A stretch of DNA of 64,000 bases from Porcincola sp945869225 (GTDB lineage Bacteria; Bacillota; Clostridia; Lachnospirales; Lachnospiraceae): positions 124,001 to 188,000 of the forward strand of contig NZ_JBQKGW010000002.1 in NCBI RefSeq assembly GCF_052118625.1, in the 5' to 3' direction. Shown here in pieces: positions 1-8,945 of this stretch; the stretch's first letter is position 1; each line of letters begins with the position of its first letter. The notes below the pieces were generated by a model, which was not told where the DNA came from, ran no database searches, and saw only the letters and a list, made by a program, of their open reading frames with translations. The translations under genes and the position numbers were made by a program.

Positions 1-334
1 TGGTCACGATCTGCCTTCTTCCAAGCGACTCCAGTGCTTTTCTCAGCTCCGGCTGGAAGATGACCATCGCCGCCATGATCACAAGTCCCAGCCCCTGGTT
101 GATGATATAGATCAGGGTCGTCATCTGAAATATGTAGATCAGGGTGACAAAAACCCCGATCACGACAAGTCCCTTCATCAGCGACCAGGCATGGGATGTC
201 TTGATCCATGCAAGAATCTTATAGATAATCCAGGCAAGAATCAGAATCTGAATGATGTCGATCGGCGTAACCGTAATCGACGGCAGACGCATCCAGTAAA
301 AATGTGCAGATATCCATTGAAGCGCAGCCTTCAT
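1..334 (-). CDS. cdaA: Diadenylate cyclase CdaA, N-terminal fragment (3' end outside window)
   Basis: Membrane-bound enzyme that joins two ATP into the second messenger c-di-AMP, which controls potassium and osmolyte uptake and wall homeostasis in Firmicutes. Reading the minus strand gives about 111 residues: a start ATG at 334 preceded by AGAGGAG, a short N-terminus, then three hydrophobic segments and the start of the DisA_N domain. The family hallmark FQPELRKALESLGR is visible close to the window edge. The catalytic DGA and RHR motifs would lie beyond position 1. The gene probably continues into cdaR and glmM as in other Firmicutes, which is inference. The family call is strong; completeness cannot be judged. 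Confidence 0.9.
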   Translation of the reverse strand, partial: MKAALQWISAHFYWMRLPSITVTPIDIIQILILAWIIYKILAWIKTSHAWSLMKGLVVIGVFVTLIYIFQMTTLIYIINQGLGLVIMAAMVIFQPELRKALESLGRRQIVT

Positions 335-394
335 TCTGCTCCTCTTTTCCGGCAGTACCAAAATCCATATTGTTCAGAAACTGTTGTACCATAC

Positions 395-423
395 ATTATA
401 CGAAGAAAATGGAAGGAATACCA
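395..423 (-). promoter_or_regulatory. Candidate promoter for cdaA
   Basis: On the minus strand a perfect -10 box TATAAT (395-400) lies about 60 nt before the cdaA start. The hexamer 17 nt upstream is TGGTAT, a weak -35. Judged mainly on the -10 box. Confidence 0.35.
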
Positions 424-454
424 CCGACTTTCTTAAGATTTATGAATCGGTGGT
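420..454 (-). terminator. Stem-loop at the comF stop codon
   Basis: An 8-bp inverted repeat (ACCACCGA, arms 420-427 and 447-454) overlaps the comF stop codon. It has a 19-nt loop and is followed on the minus strand by a pyrimidine-rich but not purely T tract. It may be a weak terminator between comF and cdaA. Confidence 0.35.
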
Positions 455-1236
455 TACTCCGCCCCTCGTCCTGTACAGAGCGTCAGAAAGTATATCTGTG
501 TGACACCAGCTTTTCTCAGCGCGGCAGCCGCATGATCCATCGTCATCCCCGTCGTGTAGATATCATCTACAAGGAGAACGGACTGCGGCAGCAATTCGTG
601 TTCTCTGACAGCGAAGGCCCCTCTGAGATTCGCAATCCTGTGTTCCCGCCCAAGTTTCCTGGAAGCTTTTGTATAGCGCGTCCGGATCAGCACGTTCTCC
701 AGGACCGGAATTCTGCAGAGCCCTGACAGCTCTCTTGCCAGAAGGACAGCCTGGTCGAATCCCCGCTCCGCCCGTTTCTTTGGATGCATGGGAACCGGAA
801 TGATACAGGCAGCATTCCACTTCTGAAGATGTCCTCTGTGCGCAGCGTACATGCAGGCAGCGTAGAAGGGCAGATACTCCCGGTGATTATAGAATTTCAT
901 CCGGTTGACAGACAGCCGGATGCCCCTCTCATACAGCAGAGCGGCGCGTCCCTCCGTGAATGCATGGTCTGTCCTCGCGCAGTCCGCGCAGACCGCCTTC
1001 TCCTGGCTGGCGATCGGCTTTCCGCACCGGATGCAGACAGGTTCCGTCACCCAGGGCAGCTCCGCCCTGCAGCGTCCGCAGACCAGGGGTTCCTCCTTTG
1101 CCAGGATTTTCCCGCAGACCGGACACCGTCCCGGGTATAAAAAATCCAGGAACTGTCTGATCCGTAAAACCGGCTTCTCTCTTTTCATCCGTTCATCCGG
1201 CACTCTCCAGGGGGAAGTGTCCTTTGCTGGAGCCAC
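454..1236 (-). CDS. comFC: ComF-family phosphoribosyltransferase-like protein (ComFC)
   Basis: Cytoplasmic protein of the competence ComFC/GntX family, linked in Bacillus and Haemophilus to uptake of single-stranded DNA. The N-terminal part carries a zinc ribbon with paired cysteines (CPVCG, CGRC, CIRCG, CADC). The C-terminal part is a type I phosphoribosyltransferase fold with the PRPP loop VLLVDDIYTTGMT. Length is 260 residues from a GTG at 1236 with GGGAG upstream. An ATG at 1188 would give 244 residues, nearer the family norm, but has a poorer ribosome site. It follows recD2 by 29 nt, so both are probably co-transcribed. No ComFA helicase gene is adjacent. Confidence 0.88.
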   Translation of the reverse strand: MAPAKDTSPWRVPDERMKREKPVLRIRQFLDFLYPGRCPVCGKILAKEEPLVCGRCRAELPWVTEPVCIRCGKPIASQEKAVCADCARTDHAFTEGRAALLYERGIRLSVNRMKFYNHREYLPFYAACMYAAHRGHLQKWNAACIIPVPMHPKKRAERGFDQAVLLARELSGLCRIPVLENVLIRTRYTKASRKLGREHRIANLRGAFAVREHELLPQSVLLVDDIYTTGMTMDHAAAALRKAGVTQIYFLTLCTGRGAE

Positions 1237-1265
1237 TGCCCCTGCGCTCCCACACTGATCATTCT

Positions 1266-3845
1266 CTACAGTCCGTCATCAGCCTCCGGTTCATCCATCC
1301 ATGCAAAAGGATTCTCATCCTCCTCCTGCTGATGCTTCTGTTCCTCACATTCCTGAAGCCTCAGGTCAAGCGTTGTATAGCGCTTTTCCTGCATCGTGTT
1401 ATCGATCATGTCGTCCAGGACACCCGGATCACCGATCAGAACAACACACTTTCTGGCCCTTGTGATCGCCGTATAGATCAGATTCCGGTTCATCAGCATC
1501 CTCGGTCCCCTCAGCATCGGGATGATGACAGCCGGATACTCGCTTCCCTGAGCCTTGTGAATGGTGACTGCATAGGAAAGCTCGAGCTGGTCGAGCTCCG
1601 ATTTTTCATAGTCGACACACCTGTGCTCATCGAATTCGACCGTCATCAGGTCTGTCAGTGGATCAATTGTCCGTATGACGCCCATGTCGCCATTATAAAT
1701 GCCGGCCCCGGTGTCAATGACAGCCCCGTATCGTCCCCGGATGGTCCATTCCTTCTGGTAGTTATTCCGGACCTGCATGACACGGTCTCCCTCGCGGAAC
1801 ACGACATCGCCTCTTGTCCACTCCCGCTTCCGCGGCCCGGGCGGATTGAGTGCCTGCTGCATGACCGCATTGAGCCGAATGGTTCCGACAAGTCCCTTTT
1901 TCATCGGCGTCATCACCTGGATGTCTGCCGTGTCTGCCTGCACGTATTTAGGCAGACTGTCGCGAACCAGATGGATCGCCTGTCCGATGATATCCTCCGC
2001 CCGCTGTCTTTTCAGGAAGAAGAAATCCCGGCTCTTATTGTCAATGACCGGATGTTCGCCCTTGTTGATCCGGTGGGCATTCATCACGATGTCACTCTCC
2101 TGCGCCTGCCTGAAAACCGTTGTAAGCGTCACCGTCGGCAGGACCTTCGAATGGATCATATCCCGCAGCACACTTCCGGGGCCTACAGAGGGAAGCTGGC
2201 TGGCATCCCCCACCAGGACAAGATGTGTGCCGACCGGTATCGCCTTCAGCAGGCTTGCCATCAGATAGATGTCCACCATCGACATTTCATCGATGATCAC
2301 AACATCCTGCTCCAGCGGCTCCTCATCATTCTTTCCGAATGCAACCGTCCCTTTTTCCGGATCTCCGGAGACTTCAAGCAGCCGGTGTACAGTGCTGGCA
2401 TCGTGTCCTGTGGCTTCTGTCATCCGCTTTGCCGCTCTTCCGGTCGGAGCCGCAAGGGCGATCTTCAGCCCCTCCGCCTCAAACATCGCAATCATCGTGT
2501 TGATTGTCGTCGTCTTCCCGGTTCCGGGCCCACCGGTCAGAATCAGGACGCCACAGGAATCCGCGCGTATGACCGCTTCCAGCTGCCTCTCATCCAGCTT
2601 CGTCTTCGTCTTTCCTGCCGCTGCAAGGGCTCTCTTCCTGGAATCCGCCTCCGTCCCCTTGTAGGTGATGTTGAGGTCATGCAGCATCTTCGCCGTCCTG
2701 AGCTCTGTATAGTAGGCTCTCGGTTCGAAAACCCGCTCCTCGCCCTCTTCCTTCTTAATGATCACCTTTCTGTCAGCTGAGAGATTCCGGAGGCAATCCT
2801 CTAAAAGCTCCAGGTGTTCCTCCTCCGCCTGAATTTCATCTCCGTCCGGCTCCGTCCCCGGATACAGACCAGCAAAGAAATCCTCATCAGACAGGCTATC
2901 CGGATCTCTGCCATCCTGTCCCTTTTCCCCCACTGTCCCGGCTTCTCCTTCCTCACAGAAGACTGACCGACCGGCTGCATCCGCGCTGCTGGCGGAAGAC
3001 TGGCAGGCTGCACCCGGCTGTACGCCCTCCTCTAGGAACGACGGCTTAACGGAAGCCTGAGGAAGTCCCGGCTGCACAGGAGCCTGCGGGAGCTGACTTG
3101 GAATCGGCATGGATAACAGACTGGATGCCCGCCGCAGAAGCACCGGCTTCGGCAGGTAAAGGCTTCCTTCCCCGGCTGCAAGCTGAAGCGTATAGAGGAT
3201 GCCGCTCCCGACGCGAAAACGGGAATCGACTGCCATCCCTGCCTTTCTGGCAATCTCATCTGCCATATGGAACCCGATGCCCCGCAGCTCGTCCGCGAGG
3301 CGGTACGGATTCTCGCGGATAATCCGATACACTTCACTCCCGTATGCCTTCCAGATACGCAGCGCCAGGGTGTTGGATATTCCATAGCGTGACAAAAACA
3401 GTACACCGTCCCGCTGGTCCTTCTTCTCGCATACCTGCAGATAGATCTCCCTGGCCTTCTTCTCCGAGATGCCGTTCACCTCCGCCAGGCGGTCCGGTTC
3501 TTTTTCGATAATGTCAAATGTCTCCGCTCCGAACCGCTTCACAATCCGGTGCGCCAGTGCCTTTCCGATCCCCTTGATCAGCCCGGAGGAAAGATAGCGC
3601 TCCATCGACGCCTCGTCCTCCGGCACAGACAAAGAAAACTCCCGGATCCGGAACTGCCTGCCGTAAGTGGCATGCATCTGGAAAGTCCCCTCACACTGGA
3701 TGGTCTCCCCCTCTCCGATCTCCGGGAGCACGCCGACAGCGGTCACTTCCTCTCCATCCGCACAGAGCGTCAGAACCGTATAGCCTGTCTCCTCACTTCT
3801 GTATGTGATATGTTCTACGAAGCCCTTGATTGTTGTATCCGACAT
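1266..3845 (-). CDS. recD2: ATP-dependent DNA helicase RecD2 (YrrC type) with a low-complexity insertion
   Basis: 5'-3' superfamily 1 DNA helicase acting in repair and fork restart without RecBC. An N-terminal OB-like domain is followed by a helix-hairpin-helix region, then the helicase core: Walker A GGPGTGKT near residue 436, DEMS in motif II, and the C-terminal block AITRARK. I start at the ATG at 3845 because ACAGGGGA lies just before it; an upstream TTG in frame has no such site. At 859 residues it is longer than the usual 720-760. The excess is a Gln/Pro/Ser/Glu-rich stretch at about residues 245-342, between the N-terminal domains and the helicase core, with no recognisable fold. An mreB-like gene lies 29 nt upstream. 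Confidence 0.93.
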   Translation of the reverse strand: MSDTTIKGFVEHITYRSEETGYTVLTLCADGEEVTAVGVLPEIGEGETIQCEGTFQMHATYGRQFRIREFSLSVPEDEASMERYLSSGLIKGIGKALAHRIVKRFGAETFDIIEKEPDRLAEVNGISEKKAREIYLQVCEKKDQRDGVLFLSRYGISNTLALRIWKAYGSEVYRIIRENPYRLADELRGIGFHMADEIARKAGMAVDSRFRVGSGILYTLQLAAGEGSLYLPKPVLLRRASSLLSMPIPSQLPQAPVQPGLPQASVKPSFLEEGVQPGAACQSSASSADAAGRSVFCEEGEAGTVGEKGQDGRDPDSLSDEDFFAGLYPGTEPDGDEIQAEEEHLELLEDCLRNLSADRKVIIKKEEGEERVFEPRAYYTELRTAKMLHDLNITYKGTEADSRKRALAAAGKTKTKLDERQLEAVIRADSCGVLILTGGPGTGKTTTINTMIAMFEAEGLKIALAAPTGRAAKRMTEATGHDASTVHRLLEVSGDPEKGTVAFGKNDEEPLEQDVVIIDEMSMVDIYLMASLLKAIPVGTHLVLVGDASQLPSVGPGSVLRDMIHSKVLPTVTLTTVFRQAQESDIVMNAHRINKGEHPVIDNKSRDFFFLKRQRAEDIIGQAIHLVRDSLPKYVQADTADIQVMTPMKKGLVGTIRLNAVMQQALNPPGPRKREWTRGDVVFREGDRVMQVRNNYQKEWTIRGRYGAVIDTGAGIYNGDMGVIRTIDPLTDLMTVEFDEHRCVDYEKSELDQLELSYAVTIHKAQGSEYPAVIIPMLRGPRMLMNRNLIYTAITRARKCVVLIGDPGVLDDMIDNTMQEKRYTTLDLRLQECEEQKHQQEEDENPFAWMDEPEADDGL

Positions 3846-3874
3846 GAAATCCCCTGTCAAAAACCGAGCACACC

Positions 3875-4855
3875 TTACAGATCCAGCAGTTCCCCGGCGC
3901 GTCCGGTTCCGATCGCCACCGCACAGAGCGGGTCGTCGCAGGTCACCACGTTCACACCTGTCCGGGCTTCCAGAAGGTCCTCCAGACCATCAATCAGGCT
4001 TCCTCCGCCTGTCAGGACGATACCGCGCTGTGCGACATCCTCCGCAAGCTCCGGCGGGGTCTTCTCCAGCACACTGTGTACAACTTCCACAATTCGGCCG
4101 GTCAGCTCACGGAACGCCATCCGGCAGTCCTGCGAACTGATGCGGACCGTCTTCGGAAGCCCTGTCTCAATATCCCGGCCGATGAACTCCATCAGCCGTT
4201 CCTCAGGCCGATCATAAACCGTGCCGACCTGCATCTTGATCTCCTCCGCTGCCTGCTGTCCGACGGTCACGCCGAACTGCGAACGGATGTACCGCATAAG
4301 AGCCGCGTCAAAATCATTGCCGCCAACCTTGAGTCCCATCGATACGACGATCCCATTGACCGACAGAATCGCCGCATTCGTCGTCCCGCCTCCGATATCG
4401 ACAACCATGTTGCCGCTGGGCTTTGAAAAATCAATGCCGGCACCGATTGCAGCCGCGATCGGCTCCTCCACCATCGCCACATCCCGGGCTCCCGCCTGAT
4501 ATCCGGCATCCTCAACTGCATGCCGCTCAACTTCCGTCAAGTCGGCCGGGACACAGATACAGATCTTCGGCTTGCGGAAGGACAGTCTTCCCACTGCCTT
4601 CTGGATAAAATAGCGGAGCATCTGCTCCGTCACCACATAATCGGCAATGATGCCGTTCTCAAGCGGGTGAATCTCCTTGAGTGTTCCCGGAGACCGGCTC
4701 AGAAGCATGCGTGCGTCCTCTCCGATTGCCCGGATCCGGTCGTCCGAGCGGTCAAGCGCTGCGACGCTCGGTTCCTTGAGGACAACACCCCTTCCGCGCA
4801 CATAGACAAGCACACTCGTTGTGCCAAGATCGATTCCGATATCGGTTCCTGCCAT
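3875..4855 (-). CDS. Rod-shape determining protein of the MreB/Mbl family
   Basis: Bacterial actin homologue that polymerises under the membrane and organises the elongation machinery of the cell wall. The ATPase fold shows phosphate 1 motif GIDLGTTS at the N-terminus, the DIGGGTT phosphate 2 motif, and the adenosine motif LTGGGSLIDGL near the C-terminus. Length is 326 residues, normal for the family. No mreC or mreD follows, so it looks like the stand-alone Mbl/MreBH type rather than the mreBCD copy, but the paralogue cannot be fixed from the sequence alone. It sits between lgt and recD2 on the same strand. Confidence 0.9.
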   Translation of the reverse strand: MAGTDIGIDLGTTSVLVYVRGRGVVLKEPSVAALDRSDDRIRAIGEDARMLLSRSPGTLKEIHPLENGIIADYVVTEQMLRYFIQKAVGRLSFRKPKICICVPADLTEVERHAVEDAGYQAGARDVAMVEEPIAAAIGAGIDFSKPSGNMVVDIGGGTTNAAILSVNGIVVSMGLKVGGNDFDAALMRYIRSQFGVTVGQQAAEEIKMQVGTVYDRPEERLMEFIGRDIETGLPKTVRISSQDCRMAFRELTGRIVEVVHSVLEKTPPELAEDVAQRGIVLTGGGSLIDGLEDLLEARTGVNVVTCDDPLCAVAIGTGRAGELLDL

Positions 4856-4957
4856 AGCAATTCCTCACTGCCTGCTTTCCTGTTCCAACATTGTTATCTT
4901 CGTTCAGTCTGTCCTTACCGGATCCTCCGGGTGCCCGGCAGACTTCTTCTTCCCTCA

Positions 4958-5842
4958 TCATGATTTCCTGCTCCGGCTGCCCTTTTTCCTCCTGGAGAGC
5001 ACAATCAGGCTGACGCCTGAGACGATCACCAGAATACAGGCCAAAAGCTGCGAAACAGCGATGGATGTATGCGCAAATCGAAGCTGATCCGTGCGAAGCC
5101 CCTCGATCCACGCACGTCCCGCGCTGTAAAGGAGCAGATACAGCAGGAAAATTTCTCCATGAAACCGTTTCTTCCCGGAGTACGTAACCAGCAGAAGAAC
5201 TGTGAGAACCCCGATATTCCAGAGTGATTCATAGAGAAAGGTCGGATGAACCTGAATATAAGTCACCCCGTTGACCGTATATTCATGCTGCTTCATCAGC
5301 TCTGTAATCTCGTCCGCTCGGACGGCATCTACTGGAAGACGCATTGCAAAAAGGCCGTCCGAATACTGGCCAAATGCTTCCCTGTTAAAGAAATTTCCCC
5401 ATCTCCCGATGATCTGCCCCAGAACCATGCCGGTACTTGCCGTATCCAGCATAAGCGGAAGACTGAGCTTTCTGACCCTTGCATACACGATGATCGTCAC
5501 CACACCCGCAATCACGGAGCCGTACAGCGCAAGTCCCCCGCCCCTGAAGTTCAGAATTTCCAGCGGATGTCTGCTGTAATAATCCCAGGTAAAGGCCACA
5601 TAGTAAATCCGTGCACCAAGGAGCGCTGTCACGATCCCGATCAGCGCAAAGTTCAGATATTCGTCAGGATTTTGTCCCGTCTTCTTCGCCACCCGCATGG
5701 CAAGGCAGAGCCCTGCCAGCATACTGACCGCCATCGTGATCCCGTACATCGCAACTGTGAATCCGCCCGGAAGCGTAATCGTCTTGATCACATGATTCAG
5801 ATAAATCCCAAGATGGGGAAATGCAATATCGTCATGCATCAT
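4958..5842 (-). CDS. lgt: Prolipoprotein diacylglyceryl transferase
   Basis: Integral membrane enzyme that moves a diacylglyceryl group from phosphatidylglycerol to the lipobox cysteine of pre-lipoproteins, the first step of lipoprotein maturation. The Lgt signature GRWGNFFNREAFG is present, together with HPTFLYES and multiple hydrophobic helices typical of the seven-helix fold. The 294-residue length is normal, with a basic C-terminus (SRRKKGSRSRKS). The start follows the ychF stop by 3 nt, so translation is probably coupled. A likely substrate is the lipoprotein at 54171-54890. Confidence 0.95.
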   Translation of the reverse strand: MMHDDIAFPHLGIYLNHVIKTITLPGGFTVAMYGITMAVSMLAGLCLAMRVAKKTGQNPDEYLNFALIGIVTALLGARIYYVAFTWDYYSRHPLEILNFRGGGLALYGSVIAGVVTIIVYARVRKLSLPLMLDTASTGMVLGQIIGRWGNFFNREAFGQYSDGLFAMRLPVDAVRADEITELMKQHEYTVNGVTYIQVHPTFLYESLWNIGVLTVLLLVTYSGKKRFHGEIFLLYLLLYSAGRAWIEGLRTDQLRFAHTSIAVSQLLACILVIVSGVSLIVLSRRKKGSRSRKS

Positions 5843-5845
5843 ATC

Positions 5846-6943
5846 TTATACATTGAATCTGAACAGAATGACATCCCCGTCCTGGACGACATAGTCCTTC
5901 CCTTCCATTCTGACAATTCCCTTCTCCCTGGCTGCCGTAAGAGAGCCGCAGTCCAGAAGATCCTTGTAGTTCACAACCTCCGCTTTGATAAAGCCTCGCT
6001 CAAAGTCGGTGTGAATCTTTCCCGCCGCCTGCGGGGCCTTTGTTCCTTTTTTGATCGTCCAGGCGCGGACTTCCTTCTCCCCTGCCGTGAGGAAACTCAT
6101 GAGTCCCAGCAGGCTGTAGCTGGCTGCAATCAGTTTGTCAAGTCCAGACTCCTTCAGGCCAAGATCCTCCAGAAAAGCCTGCTTCTCGTCATCTTCCAGC
6201 TCAGAGATCTCCTCCTCGATCTTTGCGCAGACGACGAAGACCTCAGAACCGGACTTTTTTGCATACTCACGGACAGCGGCGACATACGGATTCTGTGCTC
6301 CGTCATCCGGCGCGTCATCCTCCGCGACATTCGCCGCAAAGATCACCGGCTTCGCTGTCAGAAGATCATACTCTGAAATCCATTCCTGCTCTTTCTCATC
6401 CGAGGTTTCAAAAGAGATCGCAGGCTTTCCGTCCTCCAGATGGGCCTTCAGACGCTTCAGCAGATCAAACTCTGATGCCTGATCCTTATCATTCCTCGCT
6501 GCGCGCCCGACCTTGTTCATCCGCTTCTCAAGCACTTCCAGATCTGCGAAGATAAGCTCCAGGTTGATGGTTTCAATATCCCGGACCGGATCGACGCTGC
6601 CGTCCACATGGATGACATTCGGATCTTCAAAGCAGCGCACGACATGGACAATCGCATCGCACTCGCGGATGTTCGCAAGGAACTGATTGCCGAGTCCCTC
6701 CCCCTTCGACGCGCCTTTTACGAGTCCCGCAATGTCGACAAACTCAATGACCGCAGGTGTGATCTTCTGCGTATGGTACAGGTCTCCAAGCAGCTTCAGA
6801 CGCTTGTCCGGAACCGCAACAACCCCGACATTCGGGTCGATCGTGCAGAACGGATAGTTTGCAGCCTCCGCCCCGGCTTTCGTCAGGGAATTAAACAGGG
6901 TACTCTTTCCAACATTCGGAAGTCCGACGATTCCTAATTTCAT
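5846..6943 (-). CDS. ychF: Ribosome-binding ATPase YchF
   Basis: Obg-family P-loop protein that prefers ATP to GTP, binds ribosomes and has been tied to stress responses. Visible motifs are G1 GLPNVGKST, G3 DIAGLVKGASKGEGLGN and the family-specific NVAE in place of NKxD. A coiled-coil insertion (about residues 130-200) and a C-terminal TGS domain ending in VQDGDVILFRFNV complete the 365-residue protein. AGAAGGAGAG precedes the ATG at a rather wide spacing. A well-formed promoter lies about 100 nt upstream, so ychF probably begins the ychF-lgt-mreB-recD2-comF unit. Confidence 0.97.
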   Translation of the reverse strand: MKLGIVGLPNVGKSTLFNSLTKAGAEAANYPFCTIDPNVGVVAVPDKRLKLLGDLYHTQKITPAVIEFVDIAGLVKGASKGEGLGNQFLANIRECDAIVHVVRCFEDPNVIHVDGSVDPVRDIETINLELIFADLEVLEKRMNKVGRAARNDKDQASEFDLLKRLKAHLEDGKPAISFETSDEKEQEWISEYDLLTAKPVIFAANVAEDDAPDDGAQNPYVAAVREYAKKSGSEVFVVCAKIEEEISELEDDEKQAFLEDLGLKESGLDKLIAASYSLLGLMSFLTAGEKEVRAWTIKKGTKAPQAAGKIHTDFERGFIKAEVVNYKDLLDCGSLTAAREKGIVRMEGKDYVVQDGDVILFRFNV

Positions 6944-7038
6944 GGCTTTTTGATCTCTCCTTCTGATAAAGGTCAGACTCCGGAAAACCCTGAGGGATGA
7001 CCTTTTACTCCTGCATTCACCTTATAATGCGGTTTATC

Positions 7039-7067
7039 ATTATAGCAGACAGCCCTCATTTCCTCAA
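7039..7067 (-). promoter_or_regulatory. SigA-type promoter for ychF
   Basis: Minus strand: -35 TTGAGG (7062-7067), exact 17-nt spacer, -10 TATAAT (7039-7044), about 96 nt before the ychF start. The leader holds an 8-bp inverted repeat (AAAGGTCA/TGACCTTT) around 6970-7010. Confidence 0.75.
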
Positions 7068-7300
7068 CTGTCCCGAAAAAATGGTCTGTATTCCCAGAAA
7101 ATGCATGGGTTACTTCGCTTTCCATCGGTAAAAACGATCTGGATCTGGACGGAGCCCTCCCAGGAGGCATCACTGTCGGTATGAGCCGCAGTGCTCTGGA
7201 GGCTCTCTTCGACAGAAAAGGAATACCCGGGCGCCGCTGCTTTCCTTTTCCAGCAGACCTTTTTGCGCCTCCATGTGGCAAAGCAGCCATCGGATTCGCA
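7068..7300 (-). other. Gene-free stretch between the response regulator and the ychF promoter
   Basis: I see no convincing gene here. A minus-strand frame reads through about 60 codons of normal-looking usage (containing SVQIQIVFTDGK) and stops just before the ychF promoter. It has no start codon or ribosome site, so it may be a gene remnant or chance. No clear terminator for the response regulator was found. Confidence 0.3.
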
Positions 7301-7942
7301 TTACCTGCTGTGCTTCAGGTAAAAGATTGCCAGCTGCGTCCGGTCTCTCAGATTCAATTTTTCCAGAATCTGCGACAGATAGTTCCGTACTGTTCCTTCC
7401 GACAAGAACAGTCTGTCAGCGATTTCTCTGTTGGAATCGCCCTCGGCAACAAGCTGAATCAGAGCATATTCCCTGTCCGTGATTCCTCTTGACCTGTAGT
7501 CAAAAGGATTCCGTTCCTCCCTCATAAGCACCGGCAGTCTGTCCACCACGGCTCCTCCGAAAACAGACTGTCCATTCAATGCTGCCCTGAGAGACTGTGT
7601 CAGGGACCGGTAATCCTGCTTGAGCAGATAGCCTTTCACACCAAGCTGCAGCGCTTTTACAATATACTCGTCATCTGAAAAGGTCGTGAGAAAAAGAATG
7701 ACAGCTTTCGGATCTCGTGACAGGATCTTTTCCGCCGCGTCCAGCCCTGACATGTCAGGCATACGGATATCAGATAACAGAATATCCGGAGAGCATTCTC
7801 CATACAAACGGACAGCGTCCGCACCGCTGCGCCCTATTCCGACAACCTCAAATTCCGGGTCTGCTGAAAGAATCATCTCTAGAGACATGGTAATCAGGTC
7901 ATCGTCATCAATGATCAGAACCTTTTTCTTTTCTTCCATCAT
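7301..7942 (-). CDS. NarL/LuxR-family response regulator of the ABC exporter
   Basis: Two-component response regulator that should bind DNA when phosphorylated. The N-terminal receiver shows the acidic pair after LIID, the phospho-acceptor Asp in LLSDIRMPDMSG and a conserved Thr/Lys region. A LuxR-type helix-turn-helix at about residues 150-205 contains NREIADRLFLSEGTVRNYL. It is 213 residues long. Its start overlaps the 3' end of the histidine kinase gene by 35 nt, with GAGAGGATG as ribosome site, so the two form a coupled pair. By analogy with LnrK it probably controls the upstream exporter genes; the inducing compound cannot be told. Confidence 0.92.
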   Translation of the reverse strand: MMEEKKKVLIIDDDDLITMSLEMILSADPEFEVVGIGRSGADAVRLYGECSPDILLSDIRMPDMSGLDAAEKILSRDPKAVILFLTTFSDDEYIVKALQLGVKGYLLKQDYRSLTQSLRAALNGQSVFGGAVVDRLPVLMREERNPFDYRSRGITDREYALIQLVAEGDSNREIADRLFLSEGTVRNYLSQILEKLNLRDRTQLAIFYLKHSR

Positions 7943-8945
7943 TCAAACATCCTCTCAGCGGGAGTCTGGCGTACACCGTAAACCCATCATCCATATAGAA
8001 GTAAGCATCCCCGCCGCAGCTCCTTGCCCGTTCCCGTATATTGGAGAGACCGATGCCATCCGTCTGCCCGTCCCGGACTCTCCGTCTGGTTTCTTCGGAT
8101 ACTGACCCGTTGTCTGAGATGGAAAGAGTGCAGAAATCACGGTTTTCATGCAGGATGACCTGCACCCGGGTTCCGCTGGAATGTCTGATGATATTGGTGA
8201 CAGCCTCTTCTGCGATTCCCAGAATCGCCAGCTTGCATGCACGCGGAATGTCACGATCCAGATCCAGATCCCGCTCGACGGAAAAATTCCTGAGTTCCGA
8301 TAAAATATGGTCTAGATTCCCGCCCAGATCAATGGACTCGTCGTGCAGGTCATGGACGGACTGCCGCATCTTCTGCATCGCTTCATCGAGTGTATCCGAC
8401 AGAATGGAGAGCTGTCTGTCCATCGTCTCATCCTTGTTGACGGTTCTGACAGCGCCCAGGTAAAGAATCGCACGGGAAAGAAGATGCCCTACTTTATCGT
8501 GAATCTCCCGGGCGATCCGGTTTCGTTCCGACATTGTCGCCAGCCGAACCTGAGCATCCTGTTCATGGATCAGATACCGGTTCTGGGTCCTGAGAAGTCT
8601 TTCCAGCTCCTTCCCGTCATCACAGGTCTGGTGCAGGCGATCCTGCAGCGCCGACACCTTCCTGCTTAAAAAGATGAGAAAAACGGTCGAATACAGAACT
8701 GCAGCAAACATGACCAGGCCGATCCCTCTCATTCCTGCCACCGTGATGGCAGAAAGCGTCACCCCAAACGAAACTGCCAGGAACAAATCAGACAGCCATC
8801 TTTTCTTCCGATCCGCGAGGGCACTGAATTCTGCAAACAGGAAAACACAGAGAGAGACCGCTACACTCCGTGCAGTGATCTCCTCTGCGTTGATCAGAAC
8901 CATCAGTTCCAAAGCCGCAAAGCTTCTGATTGCAGCATCAGCCAT
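7908..8945 (-). CDS. Sensor histidine kinase (HisKA_3 family) of the ABC exporter
   Basis: Membrane sensor kinase of the LiaS/DesK/LnrJ class. The first about 110 residues contain several hydrophobic helices and no large extracellular domain, which suits sensing within the membrane. A short coiled coil leads to the dimerisation and phosphotransfer helix with the acceptor His in REIHDKVGHLLSR. The N box EEAVTNIIRHS and G box GIGLSNIRERARSCGG follow. Length is 345 residues. Its ATG lies inside the end of the permease gene (8-nt overlap) with GAGGGAACGG before it. Kinases of this layout in LnrJ and BceS-type systems detect membrane-active antimicrobials; the ligand here is unknown. Confidence 0.9.
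   Translation of the reverse strand: MADAAIRSFAALELMVLINAEEITARSVAVSLCVFLFAEFSALADRKKRWLSDLFLAVSFGVTLSAITVAGMRGIGLVMFAAVLYSTVFLIFLSRKVSALQDRLHQTCDDGKELERLLRTQNRYLIHEQDAQVRLATMSERNRIAREIHDKVGHLLSRAILYLGAVRTVNKDETMDRQLSILSDTLDEAMQKMRQSVHDLHDESIDLGGNLDHILSELRNFSVERDLDLDRDIPRACKLAILGIAEEAVTNIIRHSSGTRVQVILHENRDFCTLSISDNGSVSEETRRRVRDGQTDGIGLSNIRERARSCGGDAYFYMDDGFTVYARLPLRGCLNDGRKEKGSDH

Noticed and set aside
1224..2780. A 518-codon open frame on the plus strand
   Set aside because: Antisense to recD2, which has clear helicase motifs. The product has no domain and is rich in Arg, His and Leu as expected for a shadow frame.
6973..7290. A 105-codon minus-strand frame before ychF
   Set aside because: It runs through the ychF promoter and has no ribosome site.
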